A DNA stretch of 64,000 bases from Luscinia megarhynchos (Eukaryota; Chordata; Aves; Passeriformes; Turdidae), in NCBI GenBank assembly GCA_034336665.1, contig CM067566.1:22357330-22421329 (forward strand), read 5' to 3'. Shown here one piece after another: positions 1 through 13,224 of this stretch. Numbering within the stretch: the first letter of the stretch is position 1; every line of letters begins with the position of its first letter. The notes under the pieces were generated by a model. That model had not been told where the DNA came from. It was given only the letters and a program-made list of their open reading frames with translations, and did not search any database. Made by a program: the position numbers and the translations under genes.

Positions 1-3000
1 CACACAGGTAAGAAAAAGTTCATTTCGATAGAAAAAGGAAAAATATCAGACAAAATTTAGGTCTTGATCTTTCACTTAGGCAAGACAAAGAATTTTCCTG
101 CAAGTGCTTACAATCTGACCCACACAATAGGTCATGGAACAGGATCTGAGATCAAATTCTTCCACCTGAAAGAGGGATTTTGTGTAGAACTTGTCTGTGG
201 AAATGAGTCAGGAACAAAAATTGAATGCTTACTCTGCCCTCATGGCAAGCCATGGCATCTGGGCAACCAGTCTAAAACCACTGCTACAGCTTTCAAGGGC
301 AATTATCATAATTCCCTAACACATCCTTTTCACCAAGAAATCTGTACATGGACTTGGGAATCTGCTGTCTGGACTGTGACAGACATCTGTGTTCACTGCA
401 AAGTCCATTTGGCTTCACAAATGGCTAAACAGATTCCAGAGCTGCCTGTGAGCCGCGCTGTAGGTGTGTGAAAGGCCTGTTATCTGGATGGAAAAGGTGT
501 GAATATTGATGAGTTAGAGAGGCTGATTAGCATCTTCTTGAAGGGTCTCTACTGAGAAAACCAATCAAATGATGATCTAGCATAAACAATTTTTTTTCCA
601 TGTCACAGGACTGTGGCCTTTCTAAGGAGTGATACAGATTTTTGAACACTTGAAGAAGGGCCACAAGAGCACTACACTTTCCCAGTGGATTGCATGGCAG
701 ACAGAGCCATACCATACTCACTGCCCCTTACTGCAGGACTGGGGAGCACCCTCTCAAATGTAAACATGACATGAAATGTGGAAAGGGTTTTGTGAAATCT
801 GAACACAACCAGCCTGAATAATAAAAAAGGATTGCTGAGATGAAACCACGCAAAGTAACTCTAGGAAACTGTTTTATGTTCAAAGACCTGCAACTACATG
901 CATAATGTTAAGAAGTTCTGTGATTATTAAATTCTTCTATAAAACCTCTATTTACAGGGTGGTTTTTAATATAAAATCTAAATCCATTAAAATGAAATTA
1001 TTCACAGGGAAGAGGAAAATTTGTAAAAAATTTGCTTCCCATTAAGAAAATCACAAATATTTCATTTTACATGGGCTTGACTCTTTTTTATTTGATCTGC
1101 AGTATTCTGTTTTGAGCCAGATCAGCAGTGTATGCAGCTGCATTTTTTATCACTTCCTTACAGAAGCTGTAGTCACCACATAATATTGTAGAGATGCAAG
1201 ACCTACAGTATAAGCTGGGGAATACACAACTGATAGATTAAAGGAGATACACTTCATCAAGTAGCAGGACCCAAGGGATAGGACTGGGATTGAAAGAACC
1301 AGAACCCAAAAGGATAACCTCCTACTCTAAATCAGTGTAATTTAAAGGCTCAATGACTCGTAACCGAGCAAGTGGGCTGCTTTACAAATCGAAAGGAAAC
1401 ATTTCACTTCGAGTGATGCTGAACCGTGTTCTTTTGAAAAAAAATTAGAGGGTTTTTTTTTTTTTTCAAATTGATTTCCTGCTAAATCTTTGTTTAATGA
1501 GAAATTTCCATTTTTATTCCCTTTCCAGAATGAAAGTAAATGCTGGAACTTCCCCTGGGATAAGACATCCAGGAATAAGAAGCTTTCTGCCATTTATTTA
1601 GGAACTTGCAGAGGAAAAGCCAGTGATTATATTTCATGTCTCAAAGATTTCCAACAGCTCTGGCTGCTGAAGCCTTATGGTGTAACCAGCAATTTGAAAC
1701 GTTTAAAAAAATTCTGTACATTTTAGGTTTGTCACAAAATCCGAAACAAACTAGTTTTCTATAGAAGGCTTTTGATGAACCAGAGACTCAAAATCCTTAA
1801 AGATTTTGAAGAAATTGTTCAACATTTTTACTTTCTAATGCAATTCAGACATCATTATGCAGTTTGTTATATAGTAATTTAGTTTTTAAAACATCTAAAA
1901 TGCAGCAATAATTCTAATTTTCCAAATATAAATCTGTGCTGCTCCAACTGTAATTCTGTTCTGCACATATAATTCACAATCTTATTTTAGACATGCTGTG
2001 ATTAAGACAGAATTGCAGGATCACACTACTGCAGCCTAAAGCATGGCCAACAAGCATAATCTAGAAAAATTATCATGGAAAAAATGTAATTATTCTTTGA
2101 TGTTTGACACTAAAGTTAATGTTTCCTTCTGGTAATAGTCCTGTAATTTTTTTATTTGCATAATCTGTGCTACAAATACTTTGTTTACTTCTGCATGGAG
2201 GTAAAATATTAATTATTCCAACATCTTAAACTGAATTATAAATGTTATGATATTCAAAACTTATGACAGCTTACCAAGTTCATTCATTTATCAACTATAA
2301 AAATCTATACATTATATTCTAAATACGGATATGTTCATTCTTTATGGTTAATGACAAAAACCCCAAAGTATCCTAATACAGATACTTGGATACTGAATTT
2401 TTTCAGAGAATTATATGCTTCATAAAGAAATTATGTTATGATGCCTGAGAATACACTATTTGTCAAAAGGATGGTTTTTATTATAATACTTATTTATTCA
2501 AAAGCTTTCTTAGGAGTGGATGTGACAAAACTATTTTAACTAATTTACTCATGGACTTTTAAAAAGGACTGAATGAGTAAGTTACATGGCATGCATAGTT
2601 TGCATTTATCCTAAATTCAGTATCAGCCTTTAGGGTCACAAAGAAGTATTTGTCATTTAGGGTATGAGATTTGCTTTGCTCAGTTACATCTATTCTGCTC
2701 TACTTTTTGCCAGGTTATCACTGCATATCTCTTTCACAGACAGCATCTCATTGTCAAATAGTAATTATACAAAGTTTTACAGATTTTAAGTATGAAAACT
2801 TCTAAAAGACTGGTTTTGAAGACATGAGCACCTGCTATAAAAGAACATAAGCACTTACACTACTTTCTTCATGATGAAGGCAGTAAAAACACAATTTTTA
2901 TTTCCACAGTTGCATGGAAATAGTTACCAAAAATTTTGCAGTCTATGTGAATGAATTACAAACTCGTTACAAATTACCACATGTAATTAACTCTGTTGGT

Positions 3001-3142
3001 TAAAAAATCTAACAGAGTCTATCTCCTTTGCAAATTCCACATGTGCAGCATCCTAACCATCGCTTTTAGGAAAGCACATGCCAACTTTACAATTGCAGAC
3101 TTCAGAATAAATAAAAGGTTATTTTAAAAGCTGATCACTCAC
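1..3142 (-). other. TMEM156: TMEM156 intron 1 (partial), no exon seen
   Basis: This AT-rich stretch lies downstream, on the minus strand, of the donor of TMEM156 coding exon 1. I looked for the next TMEM156 exon (cysteine-rich, N-glycosylation-site-rich ectodomain in the human protein) on the minus strand and saw none with acceptor and donor. An open frame at 64-471 on the plus strand begins with TTG, not ATG, and is unlike any family I know. A T-rich run lies near 1451-1466. I see nothing else of note. Confidence 0.6.
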
Positions 3143-3242
3143 CTTCATGGATTTTGAAAAATTCAGGTAAACACAAAATAAACACGATAATTATTCCTAG
3201 TGTTAATCTGAAGACTACTGGGTTTCTCAAAAGCAAGCACAT
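3143..3242 (-). CDS. TMEM156: TMEM156 coding exon 1 (partial gene, minus strand)
   Basis: First coding exon of transmembrane protein 156, read on the minus strand from the ATG at 3242-3240 to a GTGAGT donor whose GT lies at 3142-3141. It encodes 33 residues plus one base. The sequence starts MCLLLRNP, passes through a strongly hydrophobic stretch (GIIIVFILCL, residues 16-25) and ends PEFFKIHE. The human N-terminus, as I remember it, has the same plan: a hydrophobic signal or anchor segment followed by LPEYFK. Orientation and position, divergent from KLHL5, match human synteny. The exon is too short to appear as a normal long ORF. The function of TMEM156 is not well established. Just upstream on the minus strand (plus-strand 3280-3289) is a doubled GGAAG ETS-like core that could belong to its promoter, which is inference. 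There is no CpG island directly at this start. Confidence 0.8.
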
Positions 3243-5714
3243 GTCACTGAAGCACTTCCATCTAGCAGAGTGATGGCAACTTCCTTCCTGGTTTAGCTTT
3301 TAACTTAGTGCAGACAGTATGCAAAATAACATCTATTCATTTCCTTTTCTTATAATGACTTTCCTTTTTACTTCTCATTACATTAACTTGCAGAAAGCCA
3401 CATTCTGTTGTTACACGAACATAGATGAGGATGATTCATTTAAATACGCTCAGGTCAAAAATCATGTACTAAAATGACAGTAAGAAGAAAAAAGCAATTA
3501 TTTTATATGTTTGTGGTAGTTTTGCTTTGAGAACCCCTTAATAACCACTTTCATATACCTGGTAAACAGTTAATCAATTATCATTGTGAAGGAATTTGTT
3601 CTCATTTGGCCAAGAAGATTTTAAAAAATTGACTCAGACCCTCATTATAAAAATGCGTCAGAACCACATGAGTCAGTTACAGGAATTTTATTTTTTATTT
3701 ATATACATCTGCATGGGGCTAGGTGGAAGGTCATGTTATATAATAGAGAATCTTTCAGGCTTTAATAGACTTTATTTGATCATTACAATCTAAAATTTTT
3801 AATATGTCAGTCAGTGATACAATTAACTGAGGATGAGTTGTTCATATTATCATTGCTGCTATATTCATAAAAGATGACAGATGTGTTGCCAATCTGTCAA
3901 GTGTCTTCAGTTTGCATTCTACTATTCTTTACACCATAAGAAGACTGTATAGAGCCATTGGTATTTCTATACATCATAGTCACCATTTTTCAGCTAAACT
4001 TTCCAGTTAAAAATGTTTAATTTTGACAACCACCATGATATTCTATAAATTTTTCTTATAGATGAGACAGAGCATTTCTGAAATGTTCTGAATAAAAGTA
4101 CTCTGAATAATTCATATATAAAAACAAACAACCTGACTCAAATATAGAGTAATACAGTATAAAGAATTTCATTAATTCAGAAAGATGTCTTCTGAAGTAT
4201 TTCTCCCACAAGCCATTAAATATTGAGTACTACTCAAATGAAGTAGTACTGTTGAAATTAAAATAAGAAATGCCCTACAAACTCAAGAGGCTCTTCTTGT
4301 CATTTTGTTATCTCAGAAGATGAGTAAAGCAAGTAGAAGCAAATACAGTATTCATTATATAGAAAGAGTCCTAATGAAGTTGTAGTGAATATAAATTTAT
4401 TAATATCATATTTTAAATGTAGCACCTTCATGCAAGGAAAGCAATGAAATGAAAATAAAATTAACTCTGATTTTTTGACAGTATGATATAATAGAATCAA
4501 CAGGGTACAAAAAAATCGTATGTATGAGTTTGAAAGGAAAACATTACACAATTTATATGTCATCCATTAGGAATTTAGCTCTACTTTGTTTTTGCTAATT
4601 TGCATTGCCCCTTAAGTATCTTCTGTATCAGTTACTCGTCTTTTCCTGTTTTCAGTGTTGTTTGGTGTTCACCCATCCTATCTGTCCAGAACAAACTGAG
4701 AAAATACTGGGAAACAGCAGGAGGACTTTTCAAGTACTATGCGTATTTACCTCTTTCTGGTACAGACTATTACACTGATGGTGTGCCCAAGGTCAGAACA
4801 GATATTGCTCTATAGGATTCCACCCGAGCTCAGGCTGATATAATATTAAGGTGTGGAATATGTTGAACATCAGATTCTACAGAAGGCGGATTCCAAGAAT
4901 TCTGCAGTAAGCCAATGGGGTATATATTTTTAAGCCTATTGTGATGGCAGATTTTAGTTTTATTTCTGAGTTCAGAGGGCCCATGTGTGATCAGTCTGCA
5001 CATCTCTCAGGGACACGGTAAGTTTTAGACGCTGCTACCTTTGGGCAGTTGTGTGTGTGTGTGTTTGTGTGTGTTTGTGTATGTGAACTGGCTGAATCAA
5101 GTGTGTGTGTGGGCTGGCCACACACCGACCTGGGAAAGACAAGATTTCTATTTGGGAGCAATCTTCCCTCCATCTAGCTGGTAATTTTTACACAGCTGGA
5201 ACAACTAGCATCTTTGAAACCCCCATCCTTCCGTCAAGTTTAGTTAAAAACTAAAGTCATTTAATGCCAGCCGGGATGAGAACAGTCAGACACGTGAAGC
5301 GCACAGCCACGCAGGCAGTATTTCCGTGCAGAATGAGGCACGGCAAGTGCTGTATATCCCATTACCACATCAAACCTGCACCTCCACACCTCAGCAATGG
5401 CCTCCTGCACCCTTAAATCAGTTTGAGCAGTTGGAGGTGCACCTGACTTTCACACAGTCTATTAATTTGGAAAACTATTCAACCTCTGGATGGCAGCGGT
5501 CACTGGTAAGGCATTGTGTGACGAGGGCAGGAAAGGTTGCCTGTGTTTGCATGAGGCGGTCAGGCCTCAGCATCGAGTACAGGGCCCTGAGAGGTGGTGA
5601 AAGGCTGCGGTGTATATTACCACAGGTTTATTTCTCTTAAATGGGGCAGCCACGGAAATGTGTGGCTTTGTGCTTTTTGGAAGCAAGACAAAGACACCCA
5701 GGGACAGGATAAGA
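3243..5714. other. Divergent spacer between TMEM156 and KLHL5
   Basis: About 2.5 kb separate the TMEM156 start codon from the KLHL5 CpG island. The stretch holds the presumed 5' UTR and promoter of TMEM156 on the minus strand, a GT microsatellite near 5049-5111, and AT-rich unique sequence. An open frame at 5326-5640 (104 codons from an ATG) runs into the island edge. It has no recognisable domain and I do not call it a gene. No transfer RNA or other RNA gene was recognised. Confidence 0.6.
5049..5111. repeat. GT dinucleotide microsatellite, interrupted
   Basis: Runs of GT broken by TTT and AT interruptions occupy 5049-5085, followed after a short gap by five further GT units at 5101-5110. 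This is a typical imperfect (TG)n microsatellite, likely length-polymorphic. Confidence 0.9.
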
Positions 5715-5749
5715 TGGACGCAGCCTCCTCTGCCGCTTCCCCTACCCCG

Positions 5750-5765
5750 CCGGCAGGGGGCGCAC
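5750..5765 (+). promoter_or_regulatory. CTCF-like binding site
   Basis: CCGGCAGGGGGCGCAC matches the core CTCF consensus (CC-N-N-CAGGGGGCGC) at every strongly constrained position. It sits at the upstream edge of the KLHL5 CpG island, between two divergently oriented genes. Occupancy is inferred from the motif only. Confidence 0.55.
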
Positions 5766-6182
5766 GGGGCAGCCTGAGGGGAGCGGCCCCGCCCCGCCCC
5801 TCGCGGCCCCGCGCCGCTCCCGCCCCGGGCAGGGGGAGGGGCCCGCGGGGAGGGGGCGTGTCCCCTCGTGGCCCCGCCCCTCTGGGCCGCCCGAGCGCGG
5901 GGCGGGGCCGAGCGGGGCCGCGGAGACGCGACAGCGGCGGGCGGGAGCGCCCAGTGCCCGCGGCTCCCGGCGGAGCGGGAGCGCTGGCGGCCGCCGGGCG
6001 GGCCGGGAGGACAGGGCACGGGAGGGGACGGGAGAAGGTCCGGGGGCCTTCCTTGCGATTTTTTTCTTTCTCCGCCCCCTCCCAGCCGCGCCCCCTTCCC
6101 GGACCGCGAGAGGTGAGAAGGGCGGTGGGGGCTCGGCAGCGAGGGGAGGGGGCCGCGGCTGCCGGGAGGGGGAGGAGAAAGC

Positions 6183-6216
6183 GAGAAGGAGGAGAAGGAG
6201 AAGGAGGAGAACAAGG
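6183..6216 (+). repeat. GGAGAA purine tract
   Basis: A purine-only stretch made of GGAGAA and GAAGGA units lies in the KLHL5 CpG island, downstream of the candidate exon 1 donor. It is low-complexity sequence. Confidence 0.7.
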
Positions 6217-6315
6217 GCCGGCGCCTGCCGGGGTGGGGCGGGTTCGCCCTCACCGCCAGCGAGCTCCTGCCTGCCGGCCCGCTGCGGAGAGGGGCTGCGG
6301 CCGCCGCCCGGGGGG

Positions 6316-6365
6316 CCGGTGCCCGGTGTCCGGTGTCCGATGCCCGTGCCCGGTGCCCGGTGCCC
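6316..6365 (+). repeat. 7-bp tandem repeat (CCGGTGC/CCGGTGT)
   Basis: Seven consecutive near-identical 7-mers of the form CCGGTGY, one with a G-to-A change and one missing a base, form a small GC-rich minisatellite inside the KLHL5 CpG island. Confidence 0.8.
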
Positions 6366-7250
6366 AGGCTGAGCGGGGCCCGGCGGGGCAGTGGCGGCGG
6401 GAGCCCGAGCGGGGCGGGGCGGGGGCGGCGGGGCGGGACACGGCGCGGGGTCCGGTCCCGCCGAGACGGGCAACCCCCGGGGCTGGCTCGGTTCAAAGCG
6501 GTCAGAGCAGAGACCTGGTAGAAGTGCACCGGCACAGCTCTCGGGGACTTAACCCCGTGTCTCTTAGCCTTCACCATTACAGTATGAAATAGTGGAAAAC
6601 AGTTTTTAAAAAAAATTGAGACTGGTCGAACAGATTAGAACAGACACCGACTGCCAACTCACTGCATAGGGAACGGCGTTATTACACGGGGAACAAAAAG
6701 AAGTATAAGTGTTGAACATCAAAAAGCTGCTGATTATATAAATTACTGCTTTATGTTTTTTCTTGAAGCGGTTTTGTGGCTTAGGGCTTTGAGCTCGGAC
6801 TGGTTGAGCTGCGTGAGCAGCGGGACAGCCCATCTGAAGCCCAGCCGCCCGAGGCTCGTGGTCGGCTGTTCGGGCAGCAGTGTCACAACAGTAAGAAGGG
6901 AAGGCTTGGCTTTGTTCCTTTCCTTTACTTAAAAGTTGATTATGAAATTACATGAGCTGAACTCCAAATAAAGTCATCTTTTGAAGAAAAAAAAATTATT
7001 GCTCAAGTCTTCTACAAGCATGAATGGGAATAAAAATTTGAACTCATGGTAATGTTGATGTAGCTCTTCTGTCTGGACAAACTCTATGTACTGGAAGGGT
7101 GAATCCTTTTTAAAAACAGATCACACGATGTATTTTCATGAGCAATTCATCAATTTCGCCAGAAATAATAATCTGATCATTTCTTATTATGTCTTTTTGC
7201 CTGGGAATTTCCAGGGGCATATGTGGATTAATAAAAATAAATAAAACTTT

Positions 7251-7268
7251 AAAAAAAAAAAAAAAAAA
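7251..7268 (+). repeat. Poly-A run (A18)
   Basis: Eighteen consecutive A residues. No retroposed element could be recognised immediately upstream, so it may be simple slippage. Confidence 0.85.
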
Positions 7269-10200
7269 GGCACTGTTCCTGAACTTCATAGATGCATTCC
7301 TGATAGGGCTGATTGTATTCCTGTTTTGTGTTTTTCCCATTTTCCGCTGCCTGAACAATGCTAGGGAGCATAAAGCAGAATAAATCCAAGATAATAATAA
7401 TAAATTGTAACCCTAATCTGAGTTAAATAGTGTTTCCTCTGCCATAGGTCAGCTTCGTTGAACCATCCATCCCTCAGTCATGTCCTCTTCATGGGCAGGT
7501 TCACTACCAAAGGCAGCATGTTTACACCACGGCAGTAGGCTAACACATTGCATTTTACAGAATTTAAATTTTGCTAATATAAAATAGAAAATAATTTGAG
7601 TGAAGAAGTAGAAAATGTTCTATTAGACCATTACGGTCAAACAGTAATTGCAAGCTGGTGCTAGCAATGACAATTCATATTGGTGGATTTGTTCCAATTC
7701 TCTGGACTTTTGTATTGCCTGCTTTTAAAAAAAGATTATTGTTTGCTTATGTTTATGTCTTGTGGTTTTGTTGATATAATTCAATGTTTCATGATATGGT
7801 AAAAAAAGATTACCTAATCAGGCATAACATGACCCAATACTGAAAGTGTCTACAACTCTTAAGAAATTAGAGTATGATTTTACATTTTCCTTACAAAATT
7901 CTTACACTTTCCTCTTTCCATAGCGATTAAGTTGCTTTTTCTTACAGCAGTCTTACCAAGTAGAAAAGTGCAGAACTTATAAACATGACTATCCACTGCT
8001 TGCTTTTTGTCATAAGAATAGAATCTTTCATTCAAAGTTACCAGCAAGGCAGTGCTGACCATAGATGTGTATTATTTGGCTGCGTGGCCTTGAAAAATAG
8101 TCATGTGAGAGAGATGAGGTTATGTGCTCCAGATGCAAGAATGAGGTGGTATTACCCTTCAGAGACCTGCAAGGTTCTGGAAGCTAGTAAGAAAAATCAG
8201 ACCATGAGAAGTTACATATTAGGTATCACATTATGCATGCAGGTATCATGGCTACTTTCTTTCACTTCAAAGTGCATATAGTAATTTGTTGGTGCCAAGC
8301 CAAAAGGATACACATACCATTTCAGCGGGCTAGATTTTTTGAGTCTAACTTTGGTAAGAAAATTTTTAGTGGCCTGTAAATAGGTAAGAGTTGAGAACCA
8401 CTATGAGAGTAAGTGTGAATTTTTATAGAGCTGCTCCATTTAGGGGAGCATGTTTAGTGGTGGTACTTGGCTTTATTCACTAATGCAGTCAGTGTTATTT
8501 TTTGGCACTGGTGTTCTGCTTAAGTGTTTCATGTGGCAGATCAGTTCTTCACTGCTTCAGGGAAGGGAGTCAAAGATAAAGGTGACAGTGGACTAAGGTT
8601 ATTTTTTTTTCCAAGAAGTACTGTCTTTGTAAATCAGTGTTTCTTGAGAGTTTACGTATTCACATTTCATTTTTTAATTTCCCCTCTTTTTTGTGAGTCT
8701 TTGTGGATGGGTATGTAACTTGAAGTTGTGGAAGGAACTAAGGTGACAGTTGTGCAGTGATACACTTTTAGAACTTCCTATTAGTAAGTGTAAGAATCAC
8801 AAAACAAATTGAAAGAAGTTCTATCTGATCAGAGTAGGGAATCTGCTTTTGCGATTATTCCTCTCCAGTGGGTGGTCCTTACTTGTTTGTACTGTTATTT
8901 TTCTGCCTCTAGATTTTTTTCTGCTACCTCAGTTTTTTTGGAAAGAGAAAGACAAATGGAATTACATGATTCTTTGAACAACTAGAGATGATTCCGGTGT
9001 TATAGGTAAGTATTGTATTAATTCAGTTCTAACAGTAAGTTATGCTACAAGGAATATGATTTTAGCCCACAGGGTTACATAGTCTTCCTTACACCTGAAA
9101 ATTCATCCTTGTGTTATATAGGACATCTTGTAGAGGCTTCTTTCTGGCAAATGTGCATAAGCAGCAATGACTTTGCTCTTGTGGGTTTCACATGGTAGTG
9201 TTTGGACGTTTTTATGTGATTTCAACACCTGTGCTCTTTATCAAAGCATGCTTTATAGAAGACTGTCAGCATTACTGTAAAGTTCAATTTTGGTCTTTTC
9301 AAAATGCATAAGAAGCTTTTGAATCTTTTTAATCATTATAGGAAAAACAGGAAAATTGATACTGAGTCTGTTAAAGAAAATACTACGTTATAGAAATTCT
9401 TATGAATAAAGGCCCTCCAAATGCACAATCAAATCTCATCACTTAATACTGACTGGGCTTTGCTTTATTCCATTTTTTAGCAGGAAAGTATTAAGACTGT
9501 TCCAAGCGAAAGTAATTTTCAAAGGGAGTAGCTTTGACATTTGCACAAAGGAAAAGGATAAAAGAATGCTGAAAGCATGAATACATGCAAGAATCTAGCT
9601 TTATCTGAACTCCCTATAAAGTTAAATAGTACTGAAAAATAAGTGCTGAGGCTGACAAAAGCAATCCAATTAATTTGGAAATACTAGGTTTTACTGAAGG
9701 GAAAAGATCTACTTTCTCGACTGTGAGATCTTTCTGCTTTGGGAATGTTGATCAATTCCTTTGGAATTTACTCATGTTATGCAAATACAGAAGCAAGATG
9801 GTATTTTTCCCTGGTCATGTCATGATCAGTCACATTGTTTCCCTCAGTCAATCCATATCATTGTTGGTATCTTCCACCATATAGGATATCAACACTTTCT
9901 TGAGCTTTCAGAATTATTAGAACTGCTAAGGTTCCTCAGAAATTACTTTGTGAGCAGGCTTTGTGCTTTCACTACTTTTCAGTAGTTTAAAATGTGGTAG
10001 CTCCATAAAATACCGAAATAGCCAACCTCCTTCAGGCTGTCAGAATTTGTGCAGACTTGACCTCCACCCTTTCTACAGTGGTCATGAAAGTTGAAAGGCA
10101 TTTGAAACAAATGCCAAAATGTACTACAAAGAGAAGGAACTGAAAAGGTTGATCACTCTGGGATATATCTTTATTCCCATCTTACTGCAGGGTCGAATGG

Positions 10201-13200
10201 CTAATTATCAAGGAGGGCTGCTGATTTTTTATTATATCTTATGGCCTTTGCTGGCATTTTCCTAGAGGACAAATTTCTGTGAAGTTGATCATTGATTTCA
10301 GTCTGTTCAGAGGAATACTTTGCCAATTAATCACCTCTTCCAGCAGTTCTAAGTGCAACTGCTGTTAAAAATCCTGATGTCTCCTGTAACAACGGGATAT
10401 ACTTAAAAGAAAAATTTTTGAGTGGTAGCTTGGATTCTTCCAAGAGCATCCATGAGATTTGCAGAGTAATGGAAGACTGTTCACAAAATTGTACTGGATG
10501 TTTTTGTAAAACAGTGAAATTTAAGGTTTCTTTGAAAATGCATGTGAATAGGCTTGTCTCACTGCCTTAGCTGATGGTTTTGTCACACAGCAAATATATG
10601 TTGTATTGACTCTGTTGAAAAGAAGGACATGATGATATGGTCTGTCTAGAACAGATTTGAGTTGATCTGGATGGAAGTAGTATCATTCATTACAAATAAA
10701 AAAGTTTACACCATTCTGGGACTTACTGTAGTCTTGATCTCAGAACCAATAGAACTGGTCAAAACGAGCTGAAGTATGCCCTTAAAACAGATTAAATATT
10801 CCCTCCACCTGTGTCATGTAATAATATTCATGGTATAGAGTAAGACAAGACTCAGGTCCATAGAGGTTTACTAACCTGAACTGTCAAAAGTACAAATAGT
10901 CATATGGCTGAATTAGCAAATTAGTTAAAAGTTTACAACTAGTGTGTATGTGGTGAGGAGATGTAGGAGAAGATTGTGAGGCTTTTATCAGTGGTTTTGA
11001 TGGTTGGATTGTTTGCAAGCAAGTTCTTACTTGTACTGTTTTATGTTGATTTTTGCGCGAATAACCTATCCACCTGACAGTTGCAGTGAAGTTGCTGTGA
11101 ATTTGTTGATTATTCATTAGATACATATGCATTTGTCCGATAGATAAAATGTATTCTAATATTCTAGAAAGAAATACTTTTGAATATTAAATGATCACTC
11201 CATCCTTGCCAATGATGAAATCAAAGTTTAAGTCTTGCTTTTTTTACGTGCAGTGTGGGAAATTATATTTTTGAATAAATGAATGTAAATGTAATCACAA
11301 GCTTTTGCATTCAAACTATAGTGAGAGCATTAAGGAGGCAGGGCATTTCGTAATGTTATCATAACTTGATACTGCTTGGCAGGATCTTCACCAAGCACCA
11401 AAGCATTTTAAACTTGAAAGTATTTTTCAAGAGAATAAAAGTAATTAACTGCAATTAGTCTATGAGTTTATAAACATGTGAGTAGATCAAGCGATAAGTA
11501 ATGTACCTCCTCTCACTTCCTGATAGTTTTTGTAAAACAAATACAAACCTCAGTTGCACCTTTGCATGAGAAGTTGTCTGATGGTTCAACTCAAGAAAAA
11601 TTGTATTTAAACCAGATTAATTGATAGTTTCAGTGAATATTTGAACATTACTGTTGTTTGAAAACTTATAAGCTCAATGAATGAAAAATAATGTTTACAA
11701 ATACTGAAAGCTAAGTAAAGAATTTTTAGAACTTTGAAATAATGAAGAAGAGTGATGGACAAATGATTGCAGCCACCTAAATCTAAGGAGATCTACATGC
11801 AATGGTACAATACATTGTTTTGTATTTCTCTTAAGAAATAGCTAGAGTTAATATGAGAGAATGGAAAAAACACATACTAAGCAAACAATAATTTTGTTAT
11901 CAATTATGCTTTCTCCTTCTGACAGTTTAGTAATCTGGATTCAAAATTTTTCCCTCTTTTGAGCATATTACTTCAGTAATGGGCCTGATGCCCCTGGGAG
12001 TGCCAACAGTATCCTGTGTTCTTCCTGGCACTTTATATTGCTGATGTCTACTTCTTGCTCTCTATGTATAACAGGAAACGTTTAGTGGTTCCTTAAAACC
12101 AGGGGTAAGGCACCTGAGATAGGATCAGTATGCTGTTTAGGATAGCTGAACAGTTAACTCTGCAAGTACTTCAGTGATTTAGTGCTTTAATAAGTGGTCA
12201 GATTTCTGCCATTGTTGCCTCTATCCTTAAGCTCATTTCTGTTTTACACAGCAGTGGAAGAGTAGGAGCTCAGAGCTGTGTTTCAACAATCAGTCAGTTT
12301 TTCTGTTGATTTCTGTTCTACTTTGTTTATAAATACTGGGCTTAGGCGATATGTAGCCACCCTGGCTAAGGCAGTTGTGCATACTCGGAAGCAAAAGATG
12401 GGCAGCTTTTAAGTCTGTAAGTTCCCCAGGCAAGTTTGGTTTATGTCTTGTGGTTTAGTCAGTTCTTCCCTAATAACCTTTCTGTCTACTTGCCAATTTC
12501 AGTCAAACCCTGACAGAACAGAGCCCTTGTTGGGTTTAAATTCCTGAAAGGTTTTGGAAATATGGGTAGGTAGGAAAGGCCAAATAAGTAATACTGTTTG
12601 ATCTGCCAGCTGATGAGCCTATCCTCGATCTGAATATGACAAAGAATTTGTTTGTCCTGCCTGTTCTGGTACTTGGTTGGGAACGATATGAGTACACGTG
12701 GGATAAGGGAGACTACGTGAGGTGAAACATGCAGAAGAACTGTTGTTATTGTCAGAAGAGCTTGTAAAATAAATCACAGTGGGGAATCTGAGGTTACTTT
12801 CGCATGAAACTGTGGATACAGAATAAAGAACCTAAGAAACCGGTTTTCTGACTATTAGGAATATACAGTGACTTGATGTATAGCTTAACCTGAGATTTAA
12901 TAGTATCCAAGTATAGAATGAAAATATGTTTTTCCTTCTGTGCTTCAGATAAATAATATTTTAAGCAACATTGATCCAGGTGGTGGACTAGTTTTGTTTT
13001 AGAGTGAACAGGGTAGTTAAATATACTGTGATTTGTTCTGCTTTTTTTTTCCTGATAATATTTCCTTGAGCCAAATCACTAATAAAAGCAATGGAAGCCT
13101 TTAGTTAACATCTCAAATTTAATAATCTTGCTTTTACAACTTTGTGAAGCTTATTGTGAAATGAAAAATCTATCATCAAGTTACAATGTTTGTAATAAAA

Positions 13201-13224
13201 GCATGTATTACAAGGCATTGTATT

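Larger units (their letters stand above)
5715..6500 (+). promoter_or_regulatory. KLHL5: KLHL5 CpG-island promoter with candidate non-coding exon 1
   Basis: A sharp rise in G+C and CpG content against AT-rich flanks, with many GC boxes (GGGGCGGGGC and complement near 5780-5920 and 6410-6435) and no TATA box, marks a CpG-island promoter. It lies upstream of KLHL5 in the right orientation. A good donor (GCGAGAG then GTGAGAAG) has its GT at 6113-6114 and would end a 5' UTR exon spliced to the acceptor at 20721-20722. The long open frames on both strands here (5567-6592) are a by-product of G+C-rich sequence lacking stop codons. The exact transcription start cannot be read from the sequence. Because TMEM156 lies divergently 2.5 kb away, a bidirectional role is possible but unproven. 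Confidence 0.8.

Noticed and set aside
64..471. 135-codon plus-strand open frame
   Set aside because: It starts with TTG, has no recognised domain or splice or promoter context, and lies in the TMEM156 intron. Chance or an unclassified repeat is more likely.
5567..6592. Very long open frames on both strands (over 330 codons) in the KLHL5 CpG island
   Set aside because: They overlap each other on opposite strands, are Pro/Arg/Gly/Ala-rich without domains, and result from few stop codons in G+C-rich DNA.
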